A DNA stretch of 64,000 nt. Source: Devosia sp. Lineage in GTDB: Bacteria; Pseudomonadota; Alphaproteobacteria; Rhizobiales; Devosiaceae. Position numbers and translations under genes: made by a program. Shown here piece after piece: positions 29,820 through 37,666 of this stretch. The notes under the pieces were generated by a model. The model was not told where the DNA came from. It ran no database searches and worked only from the letters and a program-made list of their open reading frames with translations. The stretch spans positions 186,001 to 250,000 of the forward strand of contig NZ_JAQGJM010000001.1 of the NCBI RefSeq assembly GCF_028290625.1. The letters run 5' to 3'. Positions within the stretch are counted from its first letter, which is position 1; each line of letters starts with the position of its first letter.

Positions 29820-30389
29820 ATGGGCACATTCGCGGATTGGCTGAGGGGCTTGATGGGTCGGGGAAATGAGCGCGTTGACAGACGCCGCAAAGAGCGTCCA
29901 CCGGCCATCGCCATTCAGGCGAGCGATCTGGATCCGGTCAGCGGTGCGCTGCGTAGCGATCGTTTCATGGTCATGGTGGCCGCGGAGCAGGCGCAGCGCC
30001 CTGGGGCTCTGCTATTGATCGACTTGGCGGACCGCGCGGAGTTTGTAGCGGCCGGCAATCCCGATGCGCCCCAGGAGACCTTGATTCTCATGGCTCAGGC
30101 CATCCGCCAGGCCGTTCGTTTCGATGATCTAGTGGGCCATGTCGAAGGCTACCGCTTCGCGGTGCTGTTGCGCGGCGCCCCCGAGGATTTGGCGGACGCG
30201 ATCGCCCAGCGCATTTGCGACTCCGTGGATGACACGGTGTTCCTCACGCACGACGGCATCTCGCAGCTTGACGTCGCTGTGGGCGGGGCCGTGTTCGAGC
30301 CAGGAGAAGGGCGAGACTTATACACGGATGCCCAGGCCGCCCTCGATTCCGTGCGCCGCCTGGATAGCCACCGTATCTCGATAAACTGA
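29820..30389 (+). CDS. Small soluble degenerate GGDEF-domain protein with conserved I-site
   Basis: This 189-residue protein has no signal peptide or membrane segment and consists of little more than one GGDEF-like domain. The domain begins at DPVSGALRSDRF (the position of DxLTGLxNRRxF). The active-site loop GG(D/E)EF is replaced by EGYRF at residues 109-113, so diguanylate cyclase activity is not expected. The inhibitory-site motif RxxD is kept as R100-F-D-D103, exactly five residues before the loop, the standard spacing. Proteins with this pattern (for example PopA or PelD) bind c-di-GMP as receptors. AGGGG before the ATG serves as ribosome site. It is divergent from the LapG-like gene and could link c-di-GMP to the adhesin system; the partner is unknown. 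Confidence 0.8.
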   Translation: MGTFADWLRGLMGRGNERVDRRRKERPPAIAIQASDLDPVSGALRSDRFMVMVAAEQAQRPGALLLIDLADRAEFVAAGNPDAPQETLILMAQAIRQAVRFDDLVGHVEGYRFAVLLRGAPEDLADAIAQRICDSVDDTVFLTHDGISQLDVAVGGAVFEPGEGRDLYTDAQAALDSVRRLDSHRISIN

Positions 30390-30418
30390 TCGCAAGCGCG
30401 CCTTGCCCCCACCGGCCG

Positions 30419-31126
30419 TCAGGCCCGCTGGGCAGCAGTGGTGAGGGCCTGCGCCTTGGCGCGGAGCAGCACGATGCCGAGCACCAACGTCCATAGGGCC
30501 CAAAGCGTGTAGCTGATGGAGTTGATAAGCCCGGTCAGCGGCACGCCGAAGGGTTCGAGCATTCCCGAGGCCACGCCGAGTGCGATAACGACGCCGGCCA
30601 CAGCCAGGATACGGCTGGTTTTGAGGATGAGAGTGGCAAGTAGTACCGTCCAGATGGCGGTAAAGAAGTAGCCCAGGTGCTCGCCGACGCCCATGCCGAG
30701 ATAATGGTTGGTGGCGTCGAAGAGCGCGATAGCCATGGACTTGCTGGTCTCGGTTGCGTCAGGCGCCACATACATGGCCGCCAGACTCGGCACCAGCATG
30801 ACCCAGCGGAGCAGGCCGAGGGCCTGGACCAGGCCAGCCAGCACGCCGGCGCCAATCGACAGTGCCGACAGCAGGTTGTTCTGCTCCCAGAAGCGCAATC
30901 CCGTGGCGATCACCGCGCCGATCATCAGCAGCGACGCGAACATCATGGCGTACCAGTAGAGGTGCAAATCCGCGCCCGCGGCGGCAAAGCGGGTCAAAAC
31001 CTCGCCCGCCGGATGACGCAGGATATCGGGATATTCGAATGTCATCTGCAGGCCGGTAAAGCCGGCGGTGAACAGCAGGGGTACGGCGACGAGCAGGCCG
31101 CCGGCGGTGCGGGAGGTGGCGTTCAT
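30419..31126 (-). CDS. DUF4386-like integral membrane protein
   Basis: This 235-residue protein has about six hydrophobic segments and the general pattern of DUF4386 proteins, whose function is unknown. The N-terminus reads TAGGLLVAVPLLFTAGF, and a conserved-looking loop contains YLGMGVGEHLGYFFTAIWT. The start overlaps the stop of the upstream tetR-type gene by 4 bases, so the two are translated from one mRNA and the membrane protein is the likely target or effector of that regulator. It may respond to a hydrophobic compound, but nothing in the sequence identifies one. Confidence 0.8.
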   Translation of the reverse strand: MNATSRTAGGLLVAVPLLFTAGFTGLQMTFEYPDILRHPAGEVLTRFAAAGADLHLYWYAMMFASLLMIGAVIATGLRFWEQNNLLSALSIGAGVLAGLVQALGLLRWVMLVPSLAAMYVAPDATETSKSMAIALFDATNHYLGMGVGEHLGYFFTAIWTVLLATLILKTSRILAVAGVVIALGVASGMLEPFGVPLTGLINSISYTLWALWTLVLGIVLLRAKAQALTTAAQRA

Positions 31127-31719
31127 TTCGATTGTCCTTTGAGATGGGGGGTGAGGATGCGCCGGAACAGCCGGACGCCTTGGTCCATATCGGCCTGGCT
31201 AAACTCAGCCCCGCCGGAGTCCTTGAAGACGAGCCAGAAGTCGCCGACCAGCCAGAGCAATTGCGCCATGTCGTCGAGCGCCTCGCTATCGCCGACAGGC
31301 GCGACAACGCCCGCCTCGGTGAAGAGATTGATGAGAAACTTGGTATTGCCGATGCCGGCCTCGCGGCTGCCGCGATAGGCGGATGCCAGTTCGGCATCGG
31401 CGTTGAGCAACAGAGTCAGGTCGCGAAAGAAAAAGCGATAGCGCGCCTGGATTTCGAAATTGCCGGCCACCATGGCCTCCATCATTGCGATGCTGGGCAT
31501 GGTTGCGGGCGGCACGGCGTAGTTTGTCGCCCAGTCGGCCGTGATGCGGGCAAACAGCCCTCGCACGATCTCGGCCTTGTTGCGGTAGTGGTAATAGAGA
31601 TTGCCGGGGCTCATCCCCAGCGCGTCGGCGATGTGGTTGGTGGTGACGTTGCCCGTACCCCGTTCGTTGAACAGCGCAAGAGCAGTGTCGAGAATGCGAT
31701 TTTTGGTCGTGGGGGTCAC
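31123..31719 (-). CDS. TetR-family regulator of the DUF4386 operon
   Basis: This 198-residue protein has an N-terminal TetR helix-turn-helix (residues about 8-55, with TTNHIADALGMSPGNLYYHYRN) and a helical ligand-binding C-terminal domain. The start is GTG at 31719; a perfect 18-bp-arm inverted repeat lies 9 bases upstream, which points to autorepression. It overlaps the downstream membrane-protein gene by 4 bases. The ligand is not predictable from sequence. Confidence 0.9.
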   Translation of the reverse strand: MTPTTKNRILDTALALFNERGTGNVTTNHIADALGMSPGNLYYHYRNKAEIVRGLFARITADWATNYAVPPATMPSIAMMEAMVAGNFEIQARYRFFFRDLTLLLNADAELASAYRGSREAGIGNTKFLINLFTEAGVVAPVGDSEALDDMAQLLWLVGDFWLVFKDSGGAEFSQADMDQGVRLFRRILTPHLKGQSK

Positions 31720-31728
31720 TGAAACGTC

Positions 31729-31776
31729 CGTTAGAGTATTAGCTCTAACGCGATGAATAGAGCTAATACTCTAACG
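31729..31776 (-). promoter_or_regulatory. Large operator for the TetR/DUF4386 operon
   Basis: Perfect inverted 18-bp arms, CGTTAGAGTATTAGCTCT and its complement, lie at 31729-31746 and 31759-31776 with a 12-bp spacer. The first arm is itself a dyad, TTAGAG-N6-CTCTAA (31731-31748), and the second arm contains a near copy in reverse, so two dimer sites are likely. The operator sits directly upstream of the tetR-type start codon. Confidence 0.8.
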
Positions 31777-31803
31777 TGTCAATGGGCCTTCGGCGGAGCC
31801 GGC

Positions 31804-32380
31804 TCAGACATGCAGAATGGGCCGGTAGGTGAGCTCCAGCGTGCGGCCGTCGAGCGTCCGGCTCTCGATTGGTTCGAGGTCGAAATCGGCCCCGCCACGG
31901 AAGATCGGCTCCTGTCCATTCTGAGGGGTGATGGCGGGGAACAGCGTCACCTGCACGCGGTCGACCAAAGCCGCGGCCATCAGCGCCCGGTTCATCGACA
32001 GGCTGCCATGCGAGCGCAATGGTACATTGGACTCCGCCTTAAGCTTGGCGACGACGTCGACGGCGTTACCGCTGACGAGGGTCGCGTCCGGCCAGTCCAG
32101 GGGGCCTTTTATTATGGTCGACACCACCGTCGTCGGCAGGTTCCTCACCTGGTGACCCATGGGTCACGCACGTCGGACCCCTCGTTGCTCTCGGTCAGCA
32201 TCTGCGCAAATGCCCGATACGTGTTCGCTCCGAAGATCATCCGCTGCTCCGGCTCATACAGGTCGAGCCGGCGCTGCAGCAGCTCCGGGCCCTGCTTGAC
32301 CCAGTAGCCACCCCAGCTTCCACTATGGAGCCGAAGCCATTCAGGCTGGAAAAGAGGTCAACGGTATAGGTCGCAGTCAT
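31804..32380 (-). pseudogene. RibD_C/dihydrofolate-reductase-like protein, two frameshifts
   Basis: Three reading-frame segments together make one protein of the RibD C-terminal/dihydrofolate-reductase-like family. The start reads MTATYTVDLFSSLNGFGS from 32380. The frame then shifts near 32320 (single-base loss) into WGGYWVKQGPELLQRR and EQRMIFGANTYRAFAQML. It shifts again near 32150 (another single-base loss) into NLPTTVVSTIIKGPLDWPDATLVSG and runs to the stop at 31804. Each part aligns with the expected order of the family, so the gene is recently broken, or the assembly has two single-base errors. Intact homologues are NADPH-dependent reductases of unknown substrate. The next gene upstream encodes a TetR-type regulator in the opposite direction. 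Confidence 0.8.
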
Positions 32381-32469
32381 GATGTTCTCCTCAATGCGCT
32401 TGATACAACAACAAACCAGCGCCGCATTTTTCGACACCCCAATGGAGTTTGATCAGGCGCCTTGACTCT

Positions 32470-32487
32470 CTACCTACCAATAGGTAG
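32470..32487 (+). promoter_or_regulatory. Operator-like inverted repeat before the second TetR gene
   Basis: CTACCTA-ccaa-TAGGTAG is a perfect 7-bp-arm inverted repeat ending 9 bases before the ATG of the TetR-type gene. A related sequence stands before the next gene (33113-33130). Confidence 0.7.
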
Positions 32488-32496
32488 ATAAAACCC

Positions 32497-33075
32497 ATGA
32501 CCAACCTGTCCTCAACCGCCGACGACATCCTTGCCTGTGCCCGCTCCCTGATCATTTCGGGCGGCTACAACGGTTTCAGCTATGCGGACATTGCCGCCGT
32601 GGTGGGGATCCGTAAAGCCAGTATCCACCATCATTTCCCCAGCAAGGTCGATCTGGTGCGCGTCCTTGTCAATCGCTACCGCGAGGATGCCCGCGCCGGA
32701 TTTGTCGCGCTTGAACGGACAGCCCCTGGCCCACGCGAGCAACTCGCAAGCTATGTCGGCTATTGGGAGCGCTGCCTCATGGACGCGAGCGCTCCCTTTT
32801 GCGTCTGTGCCCTTCTGGCCAGCGAACTCCCGGCCCTGCCAGCCGAGGTTGCGGCCGAGGTCCGCTATCACTTCGAAACCTTATCGGCGTGGCTAACATC
32901 GGCTTTCGACCGTGGCGCCAAGTCGGGCGTCTTTCAACTCGCGAACACGCCGCAAGTCGAGGCCGAAACCTTCATGGCCACTGTGCATGGCGCAATGCTG
33001 TCTGCCCGGGCCTATGACGATCCGAAGGTGTTTGGGCTAATCACCGCTTCCCTGCTCGATAAACTCTCCGACTAA
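32497..33075 (+). CDS. TetR/AcrR-family transcriptional regulator
   Basis: This 192-residue regulator has an N-terminal helix-turn-helix (residues about 10-55: GGYNGFSYADIAAVVGIRKASIHHHF) and a helical C-terminal domain with a CVCALLASE segment, common in a subgroup of TetR proteins that regulate small membrane-protein or reductase genes. An inverted repeat overlaps its promoter and a similar sequence precedes the following membrane-protein gene, so it probably regulates itself and that neighbour. It is divergent from the broken reductase gene, which may have been another target. Confidence 0.92.
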   Translation: MTNLSSTADDILACARSLIISGGYNGFSYADIAAVVGIRKASIHHHFPSKVDLVRVLVNRYREDARAGFVALERTAPGPREQLASYVGYWERCLMDASAPFCVCALLASELPALPAEVAAEVRYHFETLSAWLTSAFDRGAKSGVFQLANTPQVEAETFMATVHGAMLSARAYDDPKVFGLITASLLDKLSD

Positions 33076-33112
33076 CCTCACCTGGTCCCTCCGACCACAT
33101 CATATTCTCGAT

Positions 33113-33130
33113 CCTACCAACTAGTAGATA
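33113..33130 (+). promoter_or_regulatory. Second copy of the TetR operator-like sequence
   Basis: CCTACCAACTAGTAGATA matches CCTACCAATAGGTAGATA upstream of the tetR-type gene at all but a few positions. It overlaps the region just before the ribosome binding site of the membrane-protein gene at 33139. Confidence 0.6.
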
Positions 33131-33138
33131 GGAATACC

Positions 33139-33708
33139 ATGTCGACCATCGATACAAACCTCGCTCCATCGACCCAGGAACGCTGGCTTACGCGATATTA
33201 CTTCAGCCGCGCGGCGTTCTCGGCCGCTTGGGTGGCAGTCACCCTGACGCTGGGTCAGCAATACCCGCTGTTCGGCGCCGTCTTGCTGGTGATCTACCCG
33301 CTCTGGGACGCGGCGGCCAACTATATGGATGCGGCGCAAAACGGCGGATTGGCCCAGAACCGCACGCAAGCGCTGAACGTCTTCGTCAGCCTGGCCACCA
33401 CACTGGGCGTGCTCGTGACCCTGCAGATGGGCCTGAGCGCCGTCCTCGTGGTCTTCGGCGCCTGGGCCTTTCTGTCGGGCCTGCTTCAGCTCGCGACCGC
33501 CATTCGCCGTTGGAAAACCGGAGCCCAATGGGCGATGATCCTGAGTGGCGGCCAGTCGGCTCTGGCCGGTGCCTTTTTCGTCGTTCAGGCCCAGGCTCCC
33601 GTGTCCGCTGTAATCCCCACGATCGCCGGATATGCGGGCTTCGGCGCCATCTATTTTCTGGTGTCGGCGCTATGGCTGGTCGTCAGCAAGAGATTGCGCA
33701 ACAGGTAA
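33139..33708 (+). CDS. DUF308-like small membrane protein
   Basis: This 189-residue protein has about six hydrophobic segments, and its pairs of short helices with small residues (TLGVLVTLQMGLSAVLVVFGAW) resemble DUF308/HdeD-type proteins, some of which are linked to acid or stress resistance. It follows the TetR-type gene by 63 bp, with an operator-like sequence in between and AGGA as ribosome site. The role is unknown; control by the neighbouring regulator is inferred from the shared motif. Confidence 0.8.
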   Translation: MSTIDTNLAPSTQERWLTRYYFSRAAFSAAWVAVTLTLGQQYPLFGAVLLVIYPLWDAAANYMDAAQNGGLAQNRTQALNVFVSLATTLGVLVTLQMGLSAVLVVFGAWAFLSGLLQLATAIRRWKTGAQWAMILSGGQSALAGAFFVVQAQAPVSAVIPTIAGYAGFGAIYFLVSALWLVVSKRLRNR

Positions 33709-33716
33709 GTGCGTAA

Positions 33717-33744
33717 CCCGGGCCACGCCTCGCCATGGCCCGGG
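33717..33744 (+). terminator. Hairpin after the DUF308-like gene
   Basis: A perfect 9-bp stem, CCCGGGCCA / TGGCCCGGG, with a 10-nt loop begins 8 bases after the stop. No T-run follows, so termination strength is uncertain. I see no gene in the rest of the gap to 33827. Confidence 0.5.
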
Positions 33745-33827
33745 CATAGCCTACCCTGTGGCCGGTGCGCGCCCCGCGGCCACGAGGCAGGCAATGGCCC
33801 CGAAGATGAAGGCCTCCGTGGCTCGTT

Positions 33828-34391
33828 TCAGCGGTTCTGGTCGAGCAGGGCGATGATGTCGGCGGAACTGCCGGTCTCGCCGAGACGGGGGAAGGTGAAT
33901 TTGACGGCGGCGGCGTGGGCTTCGGGGTTGGTGTCCAGCATGGCGTCGAGCGCCAGGGTGACGTTGAAACCGGCCTCATAGGCCTGGCGCGCGGTGGATT
34001 CGACGGCCGAGGTGGTGGAGATGCCGGCCAGCACCACCTGGGTGACGCCTAGGTTACGCAACTTCTGCTCGATATCGGTGGTGGGGAAGGCGCCCCAGCT
34101 CGTCTTGGTGACGACGATGTCGGATGGCTGCTGGCCCAGTTCGGTGACGAAGGTCATCGCCTCGGGCGGAAAGCCGCCGGAGACGCCACGCGGCGTCTCG
34201 GTGCGGCCGGGCGCAGTGCCAGAAACATTGACCAGGATCACCGGCAGGTTGTGCTTGCGGAAGGCGGCGGTGAGGGTGCCGGCGGCCTTGAATACGGCAC
34301 TGGTGGCATCGCCCGGCGCGAAGGCGCGGATCGCCTCCTGCAGGTCGAGCACGACGAGGGCAGTTTTGGGATCGAGGGTGGTGAGGCTCAT
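33828..34391 (-). CDS. Isochorismatase-fold hydrolase with catalytic Cys replaced
   Basis: This 187-residue protein has the isochorismatase-like alpha/beta fold, with the expected Asp16 (VVLDLQEA) and Lys96 (VVTKTSWG). The segment that normally reads G-x-x-T-x-x-C-V-E-S-T-A-R reads GISTTSAVESTAR, so Ala129 stands at the nucleophilic Cys position. Such proteins cannot act as Cys-dependent amidases; members lacking the Cys, such as isochorismatases, use a different mechanism. The gene lies 13 bases downstream of a marR-type gene on the same strand, so the two probably form one operon. The substrate is not predictable. Confidence 0.88.
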   Translation of the reverse strand: MSLTTLDPKTALVVLDLQEAIRAFAPGDATSAVFKAAGTLTAAFRKHNLPVILVNVSGTAPGRTETPRGVSGGFPPEAMTFVTELGQQPSDIVVTKTSWGAFPTTDIEQKLRNLGVTQVVLAGISTTSAVESTARQAYEAGFNVTLALDAMLDTNPEAHAAAVKFTFPRLGETGSSADIIALLDQNR

Positions 34392-34404
34392 TGTTGTCTC
34401 TGGA

Positions 34405-34863
34405 TCAGGGTTCTATCAGGCGGTCGAGCAGGGCGACGGCGCCGGCCAGCCCTTGCTGCTCGGCGGGGGTGAGCTGGTGTTGCAGGGCGCGGAACAGCCA
34501 ATCCTGCTTGGCCGCGCGGGCGGCCGCGACGGTGCGGCGGCAGGTATCGGTCAGGCTGAGGACAGTCTGGCGCCCGTCGCTGGGATCGGGCCTGCCCTCG
34601 ATCATCCCAGCCGCTTTCAGCGCCGACACGATGCCGCTCATCGATTGCGGGCGCATGCCCTCGGCCTCGGCTAGCGCCGTGACCGTCGCCGGCCCGCTGC
34701 GTTCCAGGCGAATGAGCACCTTGGACTGGGAATGTGTGAGATCGCCGAAATTGCCCTCCTCACGGAGGCGGCGATGCAGCTTGCTGACGGTCAGACGCAA
34801 CTGCTCGGCCAGCGCAGCGGCGCGTTCGGTATCGATATCGACGGTAGGGGCAGGTTTGATCAT
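34405..34863 (-). CDS. MarR-family transcriptional regulator
   Basis: This 152-residue protein has the MarR winged helix-turn-helix (residues about 40-110, with TVTALAEAEGMRPQSMSGIVSAL and the wing DPSDGRQTVLSLT). It lies upstream of the isochorismatase-like gene. Two GAAGG-type palindromes directly before its start suggest it represses its own operon until an effector, perhaps an aromatic or oxidising compound, releases it. Confidence 0.92.
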   Translation of the reverse strand: MIKPAPTVDIDTERAAALAEQLRLTVSKLHRRLREEGNFGDLTHSQSKVLIRLERSGPATVTALAEAEGMRPQSMSGIVSALKAAGMIEGRPDPSDGRQTVLSLTDTCRRTVAAARAAKQDWLFRALQHQLTPAEQQGLAGAVALLDRLIEP

Positions 34864-34877
34864 GCCGGCAAATATAT

Positions 34878-34916
34878 GAAGGTTACCTTCTTAGGTCAAC
34901 TACGAAGGTTGCCTTC
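34878..34916 (-). promoter_or_regulatory. Paired MarR operators
   Basis: The palindrome GAAGGTTACCTTC (34878-34890) and its near copy GAAGGTTGCCTTC (34904-34916) have centres 26 bp apart. Flanking TATAT sequences make the whole block an extended inverted repeat. It starts 15 bases upstream of the marR-type start codon. Confidence 0.75.
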
Positions 34917-34985
34917 ATATATCACGATGACGAGATTTCGCGCCCTTGCGAGGACGCCGGAGACGTTCCGGGAAATCCGAGAGTG

Positions 34986-36521
34986 CTACTCCGGCAAACC
35001 CGCCGTCTGCATCGCGTCGGTCAGGTCGCCCATAATACCCGGCGCAATGCCGACGGCGGCGGACCAGCGGCCAATGGAGAAATGCATGTCGAGCGCCATC
35101 AGCCGCGCTGCCGACGCTTTCGCCTCATCGAGCCGCCCCAGCCTTACCAGCGGTGCCGTCAGCCATCCATGCAAAATGCTGAAGCCGGGGTTCAATTCCA
35201 CCGCCCGCCGGCCGGCAGCGACGGCGTCCTCGTGCCGGCCCAGCAGGAAATTGCCGAAGCCGATAATGCCTTGGGGAATACAGCTCATAGTATCCAGCGG
35301 GCTGAGCCGCATGGCGCGCTCGCCCCATTCGATGGCCCGCGCCGCATCGCCTCCATAGGCCACCGGCACGCAGCCGAAGGCATAGACGAAAACGCAGGAT
35401 GCGCTGAGCGCCAGCGCCTGCGCGAATGCCTGTTCGGCCAAGCCCCGGTTATGCTCCACAAGGCCAATGGTAAAGCCGGCCAGCGCCAACGCCATGGCGT
35501 CGCCCTGGCCCAGCTCGATCGCCGCATGGGCATGATGCAGCGCCTTGACGCGATCCGCCCCATCCATGCCGCCCCTTATGAATAGCGTCTGATACGCCCA
35601 GGCCGCAAACCCATGCGCCAGCGCGTAGCTTGGCTCGATGGCCAGCGCCCGCTCCAGCAGCGGCAGGCCCTTGGCGGCACCCGGCGGCATGAAGGTGTAG
35701 ACGTCAGGCAGGGCACGCAGCAGAAAGTCATAAGCGTCCAGGTTGTCGGGCCGCTTGCGCTTGACCCGTTCGATCTCGGCGCGGCGCAGATTGGGCTCGA
35801 TGGCCGCCACGACGCTGATGGTGATCTCGTCCTGCACCGCGAACACGTCGGTAAGGTCGCGGTCATAGCGCTCGGCCCACAGATGACTGCCGTCCTCGGC
35901 GTCGATCAACTGGCCGGTGATGCGGACGCGGTTTCCCACCTTGCGCACGCTGCCCTCCAACACATAGCGCACGCCGAGTTCGCGCCCCACCTGCTTCACG
36001 TCCACTGCGCGGCCCTTGTAGGTGAAGCTGGAATTGCGCGCGATGACGAACAGCCAGCGCACATGGGACAGTCCGGTGATGATGTCCTCCACCATGCCAT
36101 CGGCAAAATAGTCCTGCTCCGGATCCCCGCTCATATTGGCGAATGGCAAGACGGCGATCGATGGGCGGTCGGGCAGGGTCAAGCTGGGCGGCGCCACCGC
36201 CTCGGTACCACCGTCCTCTTGCACATTGCCGACGAAGCGGATGCCGCGTCGCAGCATGGTACGGATGAGACGCTGGTCCACGCCATTGTCACGCAGCGCA
36301 TTGCGGGCAGCGTTGATGCGGCTCGCAAGCGTTGCATCCGAGACGATCCGTCCCTGCCAGATTTCCTCGATCAGGTCGTCCTTGCTGACCACGCGGTCGC
36401 GATTGCGGATCAGGTATTGCAGCAGATCGAACACCTGCGGCTCCACCGCGACCAGCTCGTCTCCGCGCCGAAGTTCACGCCGATTGCCGTCCAACGCGAA
36501 GTCCTCGAAGATATACGGCAA
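34986..36521 (-). CDS. Winged-helix (CadC/OmpR-type) regulator with TolB-like and TPR domains
   Basis: This protein of about 511 residues begins with an OmpR-type winged DNA-binding domain (FEDFALDGNRRELRRG to IRTMLRRGIRFVG). It continues with a TolB/FlgO-like domain (SIAVLPFANMSGDPEQDYFADGMVEDI) and ends in about 250 residues of TPR-like helices. Family members are often fused to adenylate cyclases or act as soluble CadC-type regulators; no cyclase domain or membrane helix is seen here. The frame is open to 36590 through TTG codons. The TTG at 36521 is preferred because GGGAG precedes it and the DNA-binding domain starts right after it, but TTG at 36542 or 36590 is possible. It is divergent from the secreted hydrolase gene and may control it. 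Confidence 0.85.
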   Translation of the reverse strand: MPYIFEDFALDGNRRELRRGDELVAVEPQVFDLLQYLIRNRDRVVSKDDLIEEIWQGRIVSDATLASRINAARNALRDNGVDQRLIRTMLRRGIRFVGNVQEDGGTEAVAPPSLTLPDRPSIAVLPFANMSGDPEQDYFADGMVEDIITGLSHVRWLFVIARNSSFTYKGRAVDVKQVGRELGVRYVLEGSVRKVGNRVRITGQLIDAEDGSHLWAERYDRDLTDVFAVQDEITISVVAAIEPNLRRAEIERVKRKRPDNLDAYDFLLRALPDVYTFMPPGAAKGLPLLERALAIEPSYALAHGFAAWAYQTLFIRGGMDGADRVKALHHAHAAIELGQGDAMALALAGFTIGLVEHNRGLAEQAFAQALALSASCVFVYAFGCVPVAYGGDAARAIEWGERAMRLSPLDTMSCIPQGIIGFGNFLLGRHEDAVAAGRRAVELNPGFSILHGWLTAPLVRLGRLDEAKASAARLMALDMHFSIGRWSAAVGIAPGIMGDLTDAMQTAGLPE

Positions 36522-36708
36522 CGTGTTGGCTCCCGGTCTCGTCAAGAATAGAATGCCGGCATTGTAAGCGCGTCTTGCACGCAAAATCAAAGTCGCCTGA
36601 ATGGAAATACAAGGCGCCCTGAAGGCCGCCTGAAAGCGCGCTCCGAAACCTTACGGCATAGTCCTACTCGCAATAGTGCAACAAACCTGAATGCGAAGGA
36701 GAATTCAA

Positions 36709-37482
36709 ATGTCGAACCCTGTAACAACTCTCGCCGCTGCTGCCCTGGCTCTTGGCGTCGCTGCCACCGGCGTCCAGACCGCAAGTGCCCAGCCTGTGAA
36801 GTCCGTCGTTCTGGTCCATGGCGGCTTTGTCGATGGCTCGGGCTGGGAGGGCGTCTACCAGATCCTCAAGAAGGACGGATATGAGGTCACCATCGTCCAG
36901 AACCCAACGACTTCGCTGGCCGACGATGTGGCCGTGACCAAGCGCGCCATCGCCGCCGCTTCCGGCGACGTCATCCTCGTGGGCCATTCCTATGGCGGCG
37001 TCGTGGTCTCCGAAGCCGGTACCGACCCCAAGGTGGCGGGTGTGGTCTATATCGCGGCCTTTGCCCCCGATGCCGGCGAGTCGGTTTCGAGCCTGATCGC
37101 CAATCCCCCGGCCGGCGCTCCGGTCCCACCGATCCTGCCGCCTGTCGATGGCTTCTTGATGCTCGACAAGGCGCAGTTTGCCGCCTCGTTCGCCGCCGAT
37201 GTCCGCCCCGATCTCGCTTCCTTCATGGCCGACTCGCAGGTTCCGTGGGGCGTCGCGGCGCTTGAGGGCAAGGTCACCGTGCCGGCCTGGAAGGCAACGC
37301 CGAGCTGGTACATGGTCGCCAGCGATGACCACATGATCCCGCCCCCGGCGCAGCGCATGATGGCCGAACGGGCCGGCGCGACGACTGTCGAAGTCCCCGG
37401 CAGCCACGCCGTCTACGTCTCCAATCCCGCCGCCGTAGTCGACCTCATCGAGCAGGCTGCCGTGGCCGTCGCCAAGAAGTAG
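36709..37482 (+). CDS. Secreted alpha/beta hydrolase
   Basis: This 257-residue exported protein has a signal peptide (about residues 1-26, ending ASA) followed by a compact alpha/beta-hydrolase fold. The oxyanion segment HGGFVDGSGW, the nucleophile elbow GHSYGG (Ser94), a probable acid in ASDDHMIPP and His233 in GSHAVYV form a complete catalytic set. It resembles the small salicylate-esterase/chloroperoxidase-like group; the substrate is unknown. The ATG at 36709 has AAGGAGA at proper spacing. The divergent winged-helix/TPR gene is the likely regulator. Confidence 0.88.
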   Translation: MSNPVTTLAAAALALGVAATGVQTASAQPVKSVVLVHGGFVDGSGWEGVYQILKKDGYEVTIVQNPTTSLADDVAVTKRAIAAASGDVILVGHSYGGVVVSEAGTDPKVAGVVYIAAFAPDAGESVSSLIANPPAGAPVPPILPPVDGFLMLDKAQFAASFAADVRPDLASFMADSQVPWGVAALEGKVTVPAWKATPSWYMVASDDHMIPPPAQRMMAERAGATTVEVPGSHAVYVSNPAAVVDLIEQAAVAVAKK

Positions 37483-37508
37483 TGCTCCCAAATGAACGGA
37501 CTGAAGTG

Positions 37509-37540
37509 GCCGGACGCCCCAGGGGCGCCCGGCTCTTTCC
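37509..37540 (+). terminator. Terminator after the alpha/beta hydrolase gene
   Basis: An almost perfect stem, GCCGG-a-CGCCCC against GGGGCG-c-CCGGC, is followed by TCTTTCC. It lies 27 bases after the hydrolase stop. Confidence 0.65.
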
Positions 37541-37666
37541 ATTCTCAGGGCCGGGCACATCATGTATCAATAAAAGACGCATAATGGTATGAAGCGCGTG
37601 TCCGATACAGCCCCCGTTCGGCTTTGGCGTATGGACGACGACCCTCGAACCGGGAGATGCTCACCC

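Noticed and set aside
33745-33827. Possible C-terminal fragment of a membrane protein on the minus strand
   Set aside because: A short hydrophobic stretch can be read there, but there is no continuous frame or adjoining fragment to support a pseudogene.
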